The notes under the pieces were generated by a model. The model did not search any database and was not told the origin of the DNA. It was given only the letters and a program-made list of their open reading frames with translations. Below are positions 17,578 to 29,800 of a stretch of DNA of 64,000 nucleotides, piece by piece. A program made the position numbers and the translations under genes. The DNA is from [Flexibacter] sp. ATCC 35208 (GTDB lineage Bacteria; Bacteroidota; Bacteroidia; Chitinophagales; Chitinophagaceae). The stretch covers positions 1 to 64,000 of the forward strand of contig NZ_MTKN01000017.1 of the NCBI RefSeq assembly GCF_001975825.1, read 5' to 3'. Within the stretch, counting starts at the first letter, position 1, and the number at the start of each line of letters is the position of its first letter.

Positions 17578-20142
17578 CTATTGTCCCCACAGCTTATCCA
17601 GCTGCTTGAATGACGTGCTGGTGCCTATTAATTGCAGCTGTTGCCGTGTAATATGTAATTGTTTTTCGGCCTTCAGGGCCGTGTAGATTTTTTGTAATAA
17701 TTGCACTGCCATCATCATCAGTAACTTCAAATCCATTTTCTGGGAAATCTCCATGGCTGTCTCTGTCAGTCGTATGGCTTTATTTAATTCATTTTCAAGC
17801 ATACAGGCATATCCCTGCATCAGTTTGTGCAATACTTCCAGGTGTCTGCCATTGGTATGATCAAATGAATAGTTTTTTAACAACAGCTCGGCATGCCTGC
17901 TGATTTTCAGGGCGCTGGTAAGATCATGGTGGCCAATAGCGGCATAGGTCTGCCAGCTCAGCAAAGAAAGCCTGACAGGATCGTGCTTCTGATACACCAG
18001 TGCCGGATAGCATTCAAAGATCCGTTTGGAATAATTAGCCATATGGCCATAATCATGCAGCAGTGCGAAGGCAAACCCTGAAAACCTGAATACCAGTTCA
18101 TGTGACACAGAGGGTGTCTGTCTGGTACTTCCATTCAGATATCGTCCATAACTGTAGAGCTTATCTTTGATGCTTTCGTTGACGATACCAAATTTCAGGT
18201 ATTCATATATAAAGAGGAAGAGGTCGTAGGGGGTGACCCACAGCTCTTCTTCCGTCATTTCGCGTTGAACGATTTTTTTGATGAAATGCAGTTCCTGTTC
18301 GCATTGCTCTGCATCCAGTTGCAGGAGCGACATAATGAAGAGGATGCTTCTGATCTTCAGTTTATCTTCCGGCAGTTCTGCCAGGTCTAACAGGGCGACC
18401 AGCACTTTCCGCTTACCAAAATGAATAAAGTTGTCGTTCAGGATTTTGCTGAGTGGATACCTTTTAAAGTAACCCATCGGGAAGATGGATTTCAGCGACA
18501 TTTCCCTGTTTCCTTCCTGCTGATAATGTACAGCAAGGTATTCCAGCAATTGTGATTTCTCAATATTGGATAAGGAAAGGTGGAACATCTGCCGGATGCT
18601 CTCCTGCTGCCCGTTGTTGATGGCGTAGCGCAGCATCCACTTGAAGATTCCCGTACGGAAGGTGGAGGATGGCAGATGGCTGATCACATTCATAAATACC
18701 CCTTCTCCTGTCTGGTGCTGACCCTGCGCCACAAAGTGCATGGCCATGAAGTACTCCATCAGGAACTGATGGGCAAAACGAACCTTCACGTAGAACATAA
18801 TGTCCTGACTCAGATTTTCTTCAACCAGTATATTTTCAGAGAGGAGTTCTTTGTACGCGGAGAATAATTCTGCATTCTTATTCAGGAGTGCGCTCTTGTC
18901 GACATATTGCCCCTTCTTGCCATAGTCGAGCAGCTCCAGGAGCTTATTAATGATGTTGATCTTAAAATTGTTATTGTTCGTGCTGAATACTTTCATCTGC
19001 ACGAATCGCGAGACCATTTCATAAAGGCTCAGGTGTTCATTGATAAATGAGTTCTCACCTGTATTGAGCTGACAAAAGAGTTGCAGATAAAAAGGGTATC
19101 GCAGTTTTTGCAGGAAACTTTCGCTGAAAGTACGTACTACAGCCGGATCCATGCGATGGTTATAGAGCACGGACTTTACTTCCTGTTCCGTCATACGGGG
19201 GATGTTGATATTGGTTTCTTCATCCATTTCAGGACCCAGGTACCAATAGCGACCGAATGGGGGCATGCGCTGATCATTGTGAAATATTTCTGACCAGGTA
19301 TTGCTGCGAACAGATAGGATCACTTTTATCCACGGGAATTCATCATTGGAGTAGACAAATTCTTCCAGCTTGGTATACATCAGTTTCAGTTTATCGCTGG
19401 ACATCGTGATTTCGTCGAAGCCATCGATAATGAGTATGAGTCTACCGCCTATTTTATCAAAATGTGCTTTAAAGTATTCCCTGAAATTTTCCCGTTGTCC
19501 GAGGCTGAGTTGATCATCCAGCCAGTTACTAAGATTGAGGCCACGCAGAAATAAGCTCCCTGCGGCGTGTGCGTGGATGAACCAGCATATGTCGTGTGGA
19601 TACTTTGCTTCTTTGCTATACCAGAAGTGTTCTACCAGGTGTACAAGCGTAGTGGATTTACCCCATCCGCTTGGCGCAATGAGGGCAGTAGCAGGATATG
19701 TTCCTTCCAGGAACCGCTCTATGTGGGCAACGCTGAATGCCCTTGACACAGTATTCTGAAATGGAATGCCGGAGCGGTTCTTCAGTGTTACTAAGGTATA
19801 ATGGGATACGGCAGCTCCTTTACTTTTTAGTTCTGCCCATTTACCATCCTTTACGACTTCCCCGGGAGTGGATTGCGTGAAATGTCTGGTCTGAAAATCT
19901 TCCCAGTCCTTATAACTGCAATATTGCGCCAGGGTATTCAAAGTATAGCGCGAAAAACTATGCTGTGTTACAGCAAACCCAAAAACTCTCTTTAAAGTTG
20001 TCTCACTAACCAATTTGCCGGTTACATCGGATATGGCGAGTGACAATCGTTTGCAGTCACTAGCCGTTACAGAGTCAACGCCAAAACGTCTCGAAACTTC
20101 TTTCTGAAGAGTTATGATAAAGTCATAGGAGAGATCTATCAT
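17578..20142 (-). CDS. NACHT/STAND-type NTPase with Bacteroidota N-terminal domain
   Basis: 854 residues from ATG at 20142 (the longer frame would need TTG). Residues 1-88 match a domain I recognise as frequent in Bacteroidota (CKRLSLAISDVTGKLVSETT, TLKRVFGF, YTLNTLAQYCSYKDWEDF), helical and HTH-like but of unknown function. The NTPase core follows: Walker A APSGWGKST (156-164), Walker B LILIIDGFDEI (~235-245), then a winged-helix/helical region. Residues ~480-854 are helical, TPR-like. STAND proteins are signalling switches; many bacterial NACHT proteins defend against phage, others regulate transcription. No nuclease or other effector domain is visible, so the output is unknown. Confidence 0.8.
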   Translation of the reverse strand: MIDLSYDFIITLQKEVSRRFGVDSVTASDCKRLSLAISDVTGKLVSETTLKRVFGFAVTQHSFSRYTLNTLAQYCSYKDWEDFQTRHFTQSTPGEVVKDGKWAELKSKGAAVSHYTLVTLKNRSGIPFQNTVSRAFSVAHIERFLEGTYPATALIAPSGWGKSTTLVHLVEHFWYSKEAKYPHDICWFIHAHAAGSLFLRGLNLSNWLDDQLSLGQRENFREYFKAHFDKIGGRLILIIDGFDEITMSSDKLKLMYTKLEEFVYSNDEFPWIKVILSVRSNTWSEIFHNDQRMPPFGRYWYLGPEMDEETNINIPRMTEQEVKSVLYNHRMDPAVVRTFSESFLQKLRYPFYLQLFCQLNTGENSFINEHLSLYEMVSRFVQMKVFSTNNNNFKINIINKLLELLDYGKKGQYVDKSALLNKNAELFSAYKELLSENILVEENLSQDIMFYVKVRFAHQFLMEYFMAMHFVAQGQHQTGEGVFMNVISHLPSSTFRTGIFKWMLRYAINNGQQESIRQMFHLSLSNIEKSQLLEYLAVHYQQEGNREMSLKSIFPMGYFKRYPLSKILNDNFIHFGKRKVLVALLDLAELPEDKLKIRSILFIMSLLQLDAEQCEQELHFIKKIVQREMTEEELWVTPYDLFLFIYEYLKFGIVNESIKDKLYSYGRYLNGSTRQTPSVSHELVFRFSGFAFALLHDYGHMANYSKRIFECYPALVYQKHDPVRLSLLSWQTYAAIGHHDLTSALKISRHAELLLKNYSFDHTNGRHLEVLHKLMQGYACMLENELNKAIRLTETAMEISQKMDLKLLMMMAVQLLQKIYTALKAEKQLHITRQQLQLIGTSTSFKQLDKLWGQ

Positions 20143-20812
20143 ACGGGGACAAGAAATGGATTTTTGTAATCGGATTTTGGTAATCAAGGATAAACTTACG
20201 TAGCGGTTTTTAGTTTAGATTTTTTCTTATAAAAATGAACAAAATGAATGAAACATATATAAATGAATGATATTTAAAATTGGATATAAAATAATTGTTT
20301 ATAACAATGCGGCAATGTCTATTTAAAAATAATTTTTATTTTATTGGTTTGATTTCATATTAGCACTGCCAACTAAATACGTTGTTAATCATAGTACTAC
20401 AACAAATATGTTGTCTGGTAGAAAAAAACTGGATAAAAAGATTTATGAAATATTGAAATGAATAGAATGAATATCGTTCAAATACTGAACGAAAAGAACA
20501 GCTGCTTTCCCACCCTATCAACCTACATTCGTACCGTATTCTGACCGATGGGTTCTTAAAAATGTGAGTTCGTGTATATATCAACCGAATCAGACTACCC
20601 CTGTTTTAGCCATATCGTATTTATTGCTACTCCCCTTCATGACCGTGCCAATGCATAGACATTAATATATGTGTGCTGTGTATCCTACTGAGTGGCCTAT
20701 GGACGCCAGACTCAATGTGATGCATAATTGACCTGAATTCCTTGAAAAACGAATGTGAAAACAAAAACTGTGAAAAACATACACGCTTTATAACCCGAAC
20801 CAATTGATTTCT
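20143..20812. other. Long AT-rich divergent intergenic region
   Basis: Lies between the NACHT gene and the giant adhesin gene. Very AT-rich around 20220-20350. A TAAGTTTA (minus strand, about 20197-20204) could be a -7 box for the NACHT gene. For the giant gene I found no convincing TTG-N19-TAnnTTTG. Short minus-strand frames here have no features and are not accepted. Confidence 0.5.
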
Positions 20813-23800
20813 ATGCATCTTAACGCTACTCTTAAAGGCTCCCTAAGAGCTTTTATCCTTACTATTTTTTCATGTCTTTGCATGGTTGGGTTGCCGGCAG
20901 GAGTTTCCTTTGCTAAGAAAACTTCTGCGCCAGTTGCTGCCGACTTTAGCAACGACATTCAAAACAACAACGCCCTGTCATGGTTGCAGGCGTATGCAGC
21001 GCTACACCCCTATGCACCTGTTTTGCGAAAGCAACCACACTGGCAAACCTGGTATACTTCAGGTACTTATTTCGCTGATGGCCCCCTCTGGAGTTCCGGA
21101 GGGAATCCGAATGTAGTCACCTTTGGTCTGGCCTGTGCTACCTGTAGTGTGAGTGACGCAGCAAATGCTGTAGATGGCAACGCCAATACTGCTGCAACTA
21201 TGAACCTGCCTGTCGGCGTTGTCGGCGGTGTTGGGCTTCAGCTCACATTTTCCGGTACTTATCAATCAGGCGATGCGATTGCATTTGACCTGGAAATTCC
21301 TGACCAGAATGTTTCCCTCTCCCTGCTGAGTGCTATCTCTGTTAGCACCTTCAATGCAGGTGTGGGTAACAACGATCAGATCTCGCTGAATAATAATCTG
21401 GTGAGGTTAAACCTGTTGGAACTAGGTATCGGCAGTACACCAAAAGTCAGGGTGGTTGTCCCCATTTCACATACTTTTGACGAAGTGCAGCTGAACCTCT
21501 CTGCAGTCGTAAGTGGATTCAGTACACTACGTGTGTATGAAGTAACCGCATTTCAGCCTGTAACAGTGACACCTGCTACCCCTGCAGTCATCACTGGTGG
21601 TACAGTCGCCCTCTCTGCGGCTTTGCCTCGTATTCCAGGAGCTACCTTTCAATGGTATACTGAACCTGATGGTGGTACTGCGATTGGCAGTGGCACTAAT
21701 TTTACAACCCCTGTATTAAACCGCACAACTACTTTCTATGTAGAAGCTACCAATCCTGCAGATGGTTTGGTAAGCCCTGTACGCACACCCGTACAAGTAC
21801 TGGTAGGTGGCGGCGCTGGTTTGCTCTGGATGTATGGCGACCGGCAAGTCAGCACACTGACGAATGGTGTGGCCTGTGCTGGCTGTGTAGTTGACAACCC
21901 GGACAATGCAATAGATGGTGATACCACCACTGCCTCTACCCTCTCCATGCCGGTAGGTGCATTGTCCTCTGTAGGGCAGTACATTGCATTTCCTGGCAAC
22001 TACAAAGCCGGTGATGATATCGTGCTGGACCTGGACGTACCTGGCCAGTTAATATCTGTCGCTGCATTATCAGCTATCCAGATATCTACCTATCAGGGTA
22101 TTACTCCTAATAATGATGCGATCCAGCTCAATAATAGTCTGGTACATTTACAGGCATCCGGTCTGGGTCTGGGCAATACACCTAAAGTCAGAGTTACGAT
22201 TCCTGCTACTAAAGATTTTAATGGTGTAAGAATCGATCTTGGTACTGCATTTACTGCTTTTGGTGCATTGCGCATTTATGAAGCAGCTGCCGTGATTCCA
22301 GTAACTATTTCTCCTGCGGCACCTACTATCACAGCCGGCAACACAGAAACCCTGACTGCCAACATCGATTCAAGAGTGAGCACGCCAACCTTTAAATGGT
22401 ATACTACTCCTACTGGCGGTGCTCCCGTATCTACTGGTAATCCGTTTACAACGGCTGCCCTGTCCAGAACATCTACTTATTATGCAGAAGCCTATGATCC
22501 TAATAATAACCTGAGCAGCTATGTCAGAACACCTGTCACTATCAAGGTAGCAGGCGGTCCGGGAACTATCTGGAGTTATGGCCAGGATCAGGAAAGCCCT
22601 ATCACCGGTGGCGTGGCCTGTGCTGGTTGTACTGTGACAGATTCTGCATCGGCTGCAGATGGCGATACCACTACTGCCTCTACCCTGACTGTACCATTAG
22701 GTATATTGTCTACCATAGGCCAGTTGGTAAAAATGCCAGGTGTATATCAGGCTGGCGATAGCATCGTCCTCTTCCTGGAAGCGCCTACTGAAAACCTTGC
22801 GACAGTAGTACTGCCTAAAGTAACTGTAACCACTTACCAGAATAGCATTGCGGGTCCTGCGGTATCTAACAATGATACCAGAACACTGGACAATGCTGTT
22901 GTGAAATTGCAGGTACTCGGCAGAGGATTGAATAACGCACGCAAGTTCAAAGTCACTATTCCTGCTACCAATACTTTCGATGGTGTGAAAGTTGACTTTG
23001 GCGGATTGCTGGGTATATCCGGTTCACTCAAACTGTACGAAGTAGCGGCTATGATCCCTGTATCAGTGACGCCTAATCCGGCAAAAACTGCTTATAACAC
23101 AGGCATTACTTTAACGCCTTCTATCAGGATCTCCAATCCTACTTACAACTGGTACACTACTCCTACCGGTGGTTCACCGGTATTCAGCGGTGCTGGCGCC
23201 TTTACAAGTCCTGCGCTCATCCGCAATACAACCTATTATGTAGAAGCACTTGATCCTGCCGGCACCACCAGTTTTGTGCGTACCGCAGTTCCTGTCACTA
23301 TAGGTGGCGGCAATGGCCCATTATGGACATATGGCACTGACCAGACTTCTCCTATTACTACCGGCGTAGCCTGTGCACTCTGTAGTGTACAGAATCCGCT
23401 GCTGGCTATTGACGGTGATACGACTACAGCTTCCCGTCTTTCTCTGCCACTGGGTGTAGCTACTTCTGTAGGTCAGAAGATCACCTTCCCTGGTGTTTAT
23501 CACCCTGGTGACAGCATTATCCTGATCCTGGGTGTGAAAGGTGATCCGATTGCCAATGTATCCCTGCTGGGTAATATCGGGGTAACCACTTCCCTGAACA
23601 ATGTGAGCAACAATGATCGTACGGCATTGAACTCTCCATTATTAACATTGGATTTCTTATCAAAAGATACAATCAGCAGCGTGCGCGTGGCAATCCCTGT
23701 TACTAAGGATTTTGATGCAGCAACAATAGACCTCAGCAGCCTGGTGGCTACTGATAACTCATTGTATATTTATGAAGCAGCGGCGATGATACCGGTAACG

Positions 23801-26800
23801 GTCACCCCCAGTCCTGCCAATGTAAATGCAGGTCAGACGGCTACGCTTACTGCCAGTATACCAGGCATCCCTAATGCGGTATTCAACTGGTACGATGTGC
23901 CTACCGGCGGTGCACCTGTACATACAGGTAGTACCTTTACGACACCTCCCAATTATGCAGATAAGACTTATTATGTAGAAGCTGTGTCTCCGACTGATGG
24001 ATTGATCAGTATAGAACGTACAGCTGTTACTGTCGATGTAACTGATACTACCGGCAATGGTGCCCTGAGCTGTAGCGGCGCTACTACACAGAACAATGGC
24101 ATTACCGGTTTACTCTGCCTGTTGTGTGGTGTGTCTGACGCTGGCAATGCAGTAGATGCATCTGCAACAACAGGTTCTACTATGCGTATCAATGTCGGTC
24201 TGGGTGCAACTATTTACCAGGATCTGGTATTCCCTAAATCAGGAAAAGCTGGTGACTCTATCCGTATTGGCCTTGGTACGAGCACTGGTCTGCTGGATGC
24301 AACTTTGCTCGCTGGTTTAAGCGTAGGTACAGGGAATGGGGCGCGTCCAGCTGATGCAGATATGGTAGCATTGTCTCCTGGGCTGTTGAGCGTTCGTCTC
24401 CTGAGTGGAGCACAGCAATCGGCCTACACCTTTGTGGCGACCAAAGATTTTGACCGGGTCGAAATTCGCCTGAATGGTTTACTTGCCGCCCTCTCTTCTT
24501 ACAATATTTATTATGCACAGGTGGTGACCCCGATCGCTCAGGTGTCCGCATCCACTATATATGCATGTAGCGGTTCATCTGCTACATTGACTGCTGTAGG
24601 TCCGACTGGCTATACTTATCAATGGTATACCTCCTACACGGGTGGTACGCCGGTAGGTTATGGCACGACCTTCACTACACCTGTTGTCACTAAAGACACT
24701 ACCTACTTCGTAGCCGCTGTTGGTGCTGATAGTTGTGGTAGTGAAAAACGTACACCTGTACAGGTGAAAGTTGGTTTGCCAAGTGTGAATGTGACGCCAT
24801 CTTCTGCTTCCGTAGCAGAAAGCGCAACGCCTACTTTCAATGTTGTATCGCCAAATGCTGTATACCAGTATAACTGGTATACAGTGCCTACCGGTGGTAC
24901 GCCTGTATATGTAGGATCTCAGTTCACTACCCCTCCGGTATCTGCGAATGTTACATATTATGTAGAAGCTGTATCGCTCAGCGATGCAAACTGTAAGAGC
25001 CTGCGTACACCAGTCGCTATCACGCTGAATGGTACAGGCGGTCCAGCCCCTGTTGGGGATATTGATTGTGGTGGTGCTACCTCACAGATATCTACTACCA
25101 GTGGTATCTGCGTAGGTTGCTATGTAGAGAAACAGGATTCTGCGGTGGACAACAGTACTGCTACTGCTTCTGTGATCCACACTATCCTGGGGGTAGGTTC
25201 TTATGTACAGCAATCCCTTATTTTCCCTGCACCTGGTGTGAAGGGAGACAGCGTCAGGATCAAGCTGGGCTTCAATACAGGCCTGACAGATCTGAACGCA
25301 TTAGCGGGTATCGAGATCTCTTCTTCCAACAATGCAACTGCTAATAGCGATGCAGTGACTCTGAACAGTGGTCTCCTGAACCTGCAATTGCTGAATGGTA
25401 ACAGAGACCTGATTTATACATTCGCTCCTGGTGCTGCTTATGACAGGGTGAATATCCGGTTGAGTGGTCTGGCTACAGCACTCACAGCCCTGAAAGTATA
25501 TTCAGCAGAGATCTTTGCAGGTACGCCTACCGTAGAAAAAGATACAGTGTATGTATGTGCGGGTGCTACAGCAACCCTGAAGGCGACAGGTCCTGGTACT
25601 ACTTTCCGCTGGTATACCCAGCCTACGGGTGGTACAGCCCTGGCTACCGGTGCTACCTATGCGGTAACACCAACAACCAATGCGATCTACTATGTAGAAG
25701 GCGTATCGAGCAGTGGTTGCGCAAACCCTGTGCGTAAAGCAGTTTACGTAATGGTAGGTTTACCACAGCCATTGGTAAATCCGGCTACACAAACTATCAA
25801 CTCCGGTGAGACGGCTACCTTCACGGTGCTTAGTCCAAACCCGGCATATCAATACAACTGGTACGATGCACCGGCAGGTGGCAATCTGCTGAAATCAAAT
25901 TCCACCACTTACACCACAGGTGCGCTCACAGCAGCGGCTATCTACTATGTGGAAGTAAAAGATCCGGTGAATGGTTGTACCAGCGCTACCCGTACAGCTG
26001 TAAGGGTAGATATCAACCTGCCTACAGAGCCAACCCCTTGTAGTTATGCTACTTCACAGCAAAGTCCTATTATCAGTGGTGTATGTCTGTTGTGTTCTGT
26101 AAGCAATCCTGCACTGGCAGTAGATCAGAATGCAAACTCTGCTTCCACTATCAATGCTACCTTAAGTGCTGCTGGTTACATCGGTCAGCTGTTGAGGTAT
26201 AACAATACTTACCCAGCCGGTGACAGCATCACGCTGGATCTGGAAATTCCTGGCAAAGTAGCGGATGTTACATTGCTGGGTGGTATCAGGGTAGAAACAT
26301 ATAATGGTGCCACTGCCAATGGTGATGCGCGTTCTCTCGGTGATAACCCGATCCGTCTTACCCTGCTGAACACTGGCAACAAGTTCAGAGTGACCATACC
26401 TACCACCAAAACTTTTAATGGTGTGATGGTAAGTATCAATGGTCTGCTGACTGCCCTGACAACTGTGAATGTTTACTTCGCAGCGGTAGTGACACCAAGA
26501 CCAGATGTATCTGCATCTACTGTGAATGTATGTAGCGGTAATACGGCAACCCTTATCGCAACATCTACCAATGATGCGGACATTGCCTGGTTCACCAGTG
26601 CAGTGGGTGGTACTGCTGTAGCTACCGGCGACACCTTTACTACAGCAGCCCTCAACGCTTCGGTTACTTACTATGCAGCAGCCAGCCGCTTTGGTTGTGC
26701 AAACCCAACCAGGGTACCAGTGATGGTGAGCGTAGGTAATACACCTGTGGCGCCGACTGCTGCTGCTAAGAATATTTGCGCAGGCGACCAGGTAACCCTG

Positions 26801-29800
26801 CTGGCAACAGCGCCATCCGGAGCCACCTTCCGCTGGTATACTGCTGCTACAGGAGGCACCCTGCTGGCATCTACTCCAAACTATACGACTAACGCACTGA
26901 CAGCCGATACTGCTTTCTATGTGGAAGCAGATAATAATGGTTGTATCAGCACAACAAGGACCCGAGTAGCTGTGACGGTGAATGCAGTACCTACCGGACT
27001 TACTGTATCACCGATGGGGACTTCCATCAGCAGTGGTCAGAGCGCTTCTTTCACCGCGCATGCTACCGGAACTAACCTGATTTATAAATGGTACAATGCG
27101 GCCGGCGATTCTATCTTTACCGGTGCCGTATTCAATACCGGCGCTATTACGGCAACAGCTACCTACACTGTAGAAGCAGTGAATGCTGCTGGTTGTAAGA
27201 CTGCATCCCGCGTGTCTGTAACCGCTACCGTGATTCCTGGTAATAACGATATCCCTTGTGATGCCGCTACATCAGAAACCAATACAGCCAATGGTATCTG
27301 CATAGGTTGCTATGTAGAAAACCCAGCCCTGTCTGTAGACAACAGTACTGCCAGCAACTCTACCCTGCATGTAATACTGGGTCTGACGGGTGGCTATGTA
27401 CAGCAAACCCTGATCTTCCCGCAGGTGAGCGAACTGAATGACAGCGTACAGATTAGCCTGTCTTTCCCTAACTCACTGGCCGATGTAGGTCTGTTAGGTA
27501 CTATTCAGGTAGGTTCTTATAATGGATCTACTTCCAACAATGACTTTGTAGCATTGAATGCTGCAGGTATCAATGTGAGTCTGCTCAGTGGCAATTCACA
27601 GGCATTGGTAGGCTTCAAGCCTAAAGGTCTCTTCGACAGGATCGTAGTACGCCTCAATTCTGGCCTGGCCACCGCACTGAGCGCAGTGAACATTCACTAT
27701 GCCAGCCGCCTGGTAGGTCTGCCGGTTGTAACAGGTGATACTATCTGCGCTGGCAACCGAGCTACCCTGCTGGCAGCAGGTCCATCCAACGTAAGCTTCC
27801 GCTGGTATACAACAGCTGTAGGTGGTACCTCCATCTTCACTGGCACCAGCTATCAGACACCAGCGCTGAACACGACCACTACTTATTATGTAGAGGCAGT
27901 GAAGACAAGCCTGACCTGTCCTAATCCTGTAAGGGTACCGGTTACTGCTGTGGTAGATCCTGTTCCGGATGTACCAGCACTGGATACAACGAGCATCACC
28001 GTGTGCAGTGGCAGCACTGCTACCTTCAATGTGAAACCGGTAACAGGCGTGACCTATCGCTGGTATACCGCATTGTCAGGTGGTACGGCTATTGCTACCG
28101 GTAATTCATTTACCACTCCTGCTTTAAACACAACTACAGTATACTATGTAGAGGCTTCCAATGCAGCAGGTTGTTCCAACACTACCCGCACTATGGTGAC
28201 TGCAAATGTCATCACACAACCAGCAGTCGTAACGGTAACACCAGGATCTGCTGAGGTATGTGCAGGTAGCACTGTTCAACTGGTAGCTTCTGCTGCAACC
28301 AATGGCGTTGTATTCCGCTGGTATACCACACCAACAGGTGGCACAGCTATATTTGAAGGTGCAACCTTCACTACACCGGTACTGAATACCACTACTACTT
28401 ATTATGTAGAAGCGGCAGCAGGTATCTGTGCAAGTGCTACCAGAACTGCAGCCACTGTAAAAGTGAATGCAATTCCCGGTGCACCAGCTGTAAATGTATC
28501 ACCAGCTAATGGTCAGGTAATTTCCGGCCAGACAGCAACGCTGACAGTATCTCCTGCAGCAACGGGTGTTACTTACAACTGGTATACAGATGCTGCAGGT
28601 GGTACACCTGTATTCACAGGCAATGTATTCACTACAGGTGCACTGACCAGTGATATCATTTATTATGTAGAAGCCGTGGCAGATTCTGCTACCTGTGGCA
28701 GTCAGCGTACCGCTGTACCGCTCACAGTAACAGTAGCAACAAATACTGCGTGCGACTTTGCAAATGCACAAACTAACAGCACAACTGCTATCTGCGTATT
28801 GTGTTCTGTACAGGATGCTGCAAATACGACAGATGTAAATACTGATAACTATTCATTGCTGTCAGTGCCACTGGCGGCTGGTAGTGGAAGTGTACAGCAA
28901 TCCCTCATCTTCCCAGACGCTGCTACCGCAGGTGATAGCGTAAGGTTGGTGCTGGAACTGCCTGCACAGGTATTAGACGCTTCATTACTGGGTGCGATAG
29001 AAATATCCAGCTACAATGGCGCCACTGCAAACAACGATGCACTCCTGCTCAATAGCAGCAACCTGAAAGTATCATTGCTGAGCGGCAGCAATAAGTTCAC
29101 CGTAGCCTTTGCGCCAGGTGCAGCTTACGACCGCGTACAGGTGAAACTCAGAGGTGGTGTGATCTCCGCACTGGTGACCCTCCGCGTATACTACGCTTCC
29201 CGCCAGGTATCTGCACCAGTGGTTGCTGTAAGAAGCACTACTATCTGTAGTGGTACAACTGCTACCCTCACGGCAACAGCCAGCGCTGTAGCATCTATAG
29301 AATGGTACAATGCTACGGGTACTAAGGTAGGCGATGGTCCGACCTTTACCACACCGGTATTGACTGCCAATACTACTTATTATGCACAGACAGTACGTAC
29401 ATCCAATGGTTGTGCGAATCCAAACAGGGTATCTGTAGCAGTGAATGTAGTACCAGCGCTCACCGCGCCTACAGTTAACAGCGCGAATATCTGTTCTGGA
29501 AATACTGCTACCCTCACCGCTACAGTGACAGGTACTAATATCACGACGAAGTGGTATAGCGCTCCTGTAGGTGGTACGCTGTTGTTCACCGGCGCTACAT
29601 ATGTGACCAATGCACTCACAGCAGATACTGCCTTCTATGTAGAAACCAGCAACAGCAGCTGTACACTCGCAACAAGAGTGAAAGCCACTGTCACTGTCGG
29701 AGCAGGTGCTCCAACTCCAACCCTGACGGCGAACAATGTAAATATCTGTTCAGGTCAGCAGGCAACATTTACGGTAACATCCAGCACAACTGGTATTACT

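Noticed and set aside
17578-20142. A full defence island around the NACHT gene
   Set aside because: Neighbours are ion transport, a transglutaminase-like gene and an adhesin; no restriction, toxin-antitoxin or nuclease genes are seen.
20360-20812. Minus-strand frames of 60-75 codons upstream of the giant gene
   Set aside because: They are Phe/Ser/His-rich by AT composition, with no start signals; more likely part of the 5' region of the giant gene.
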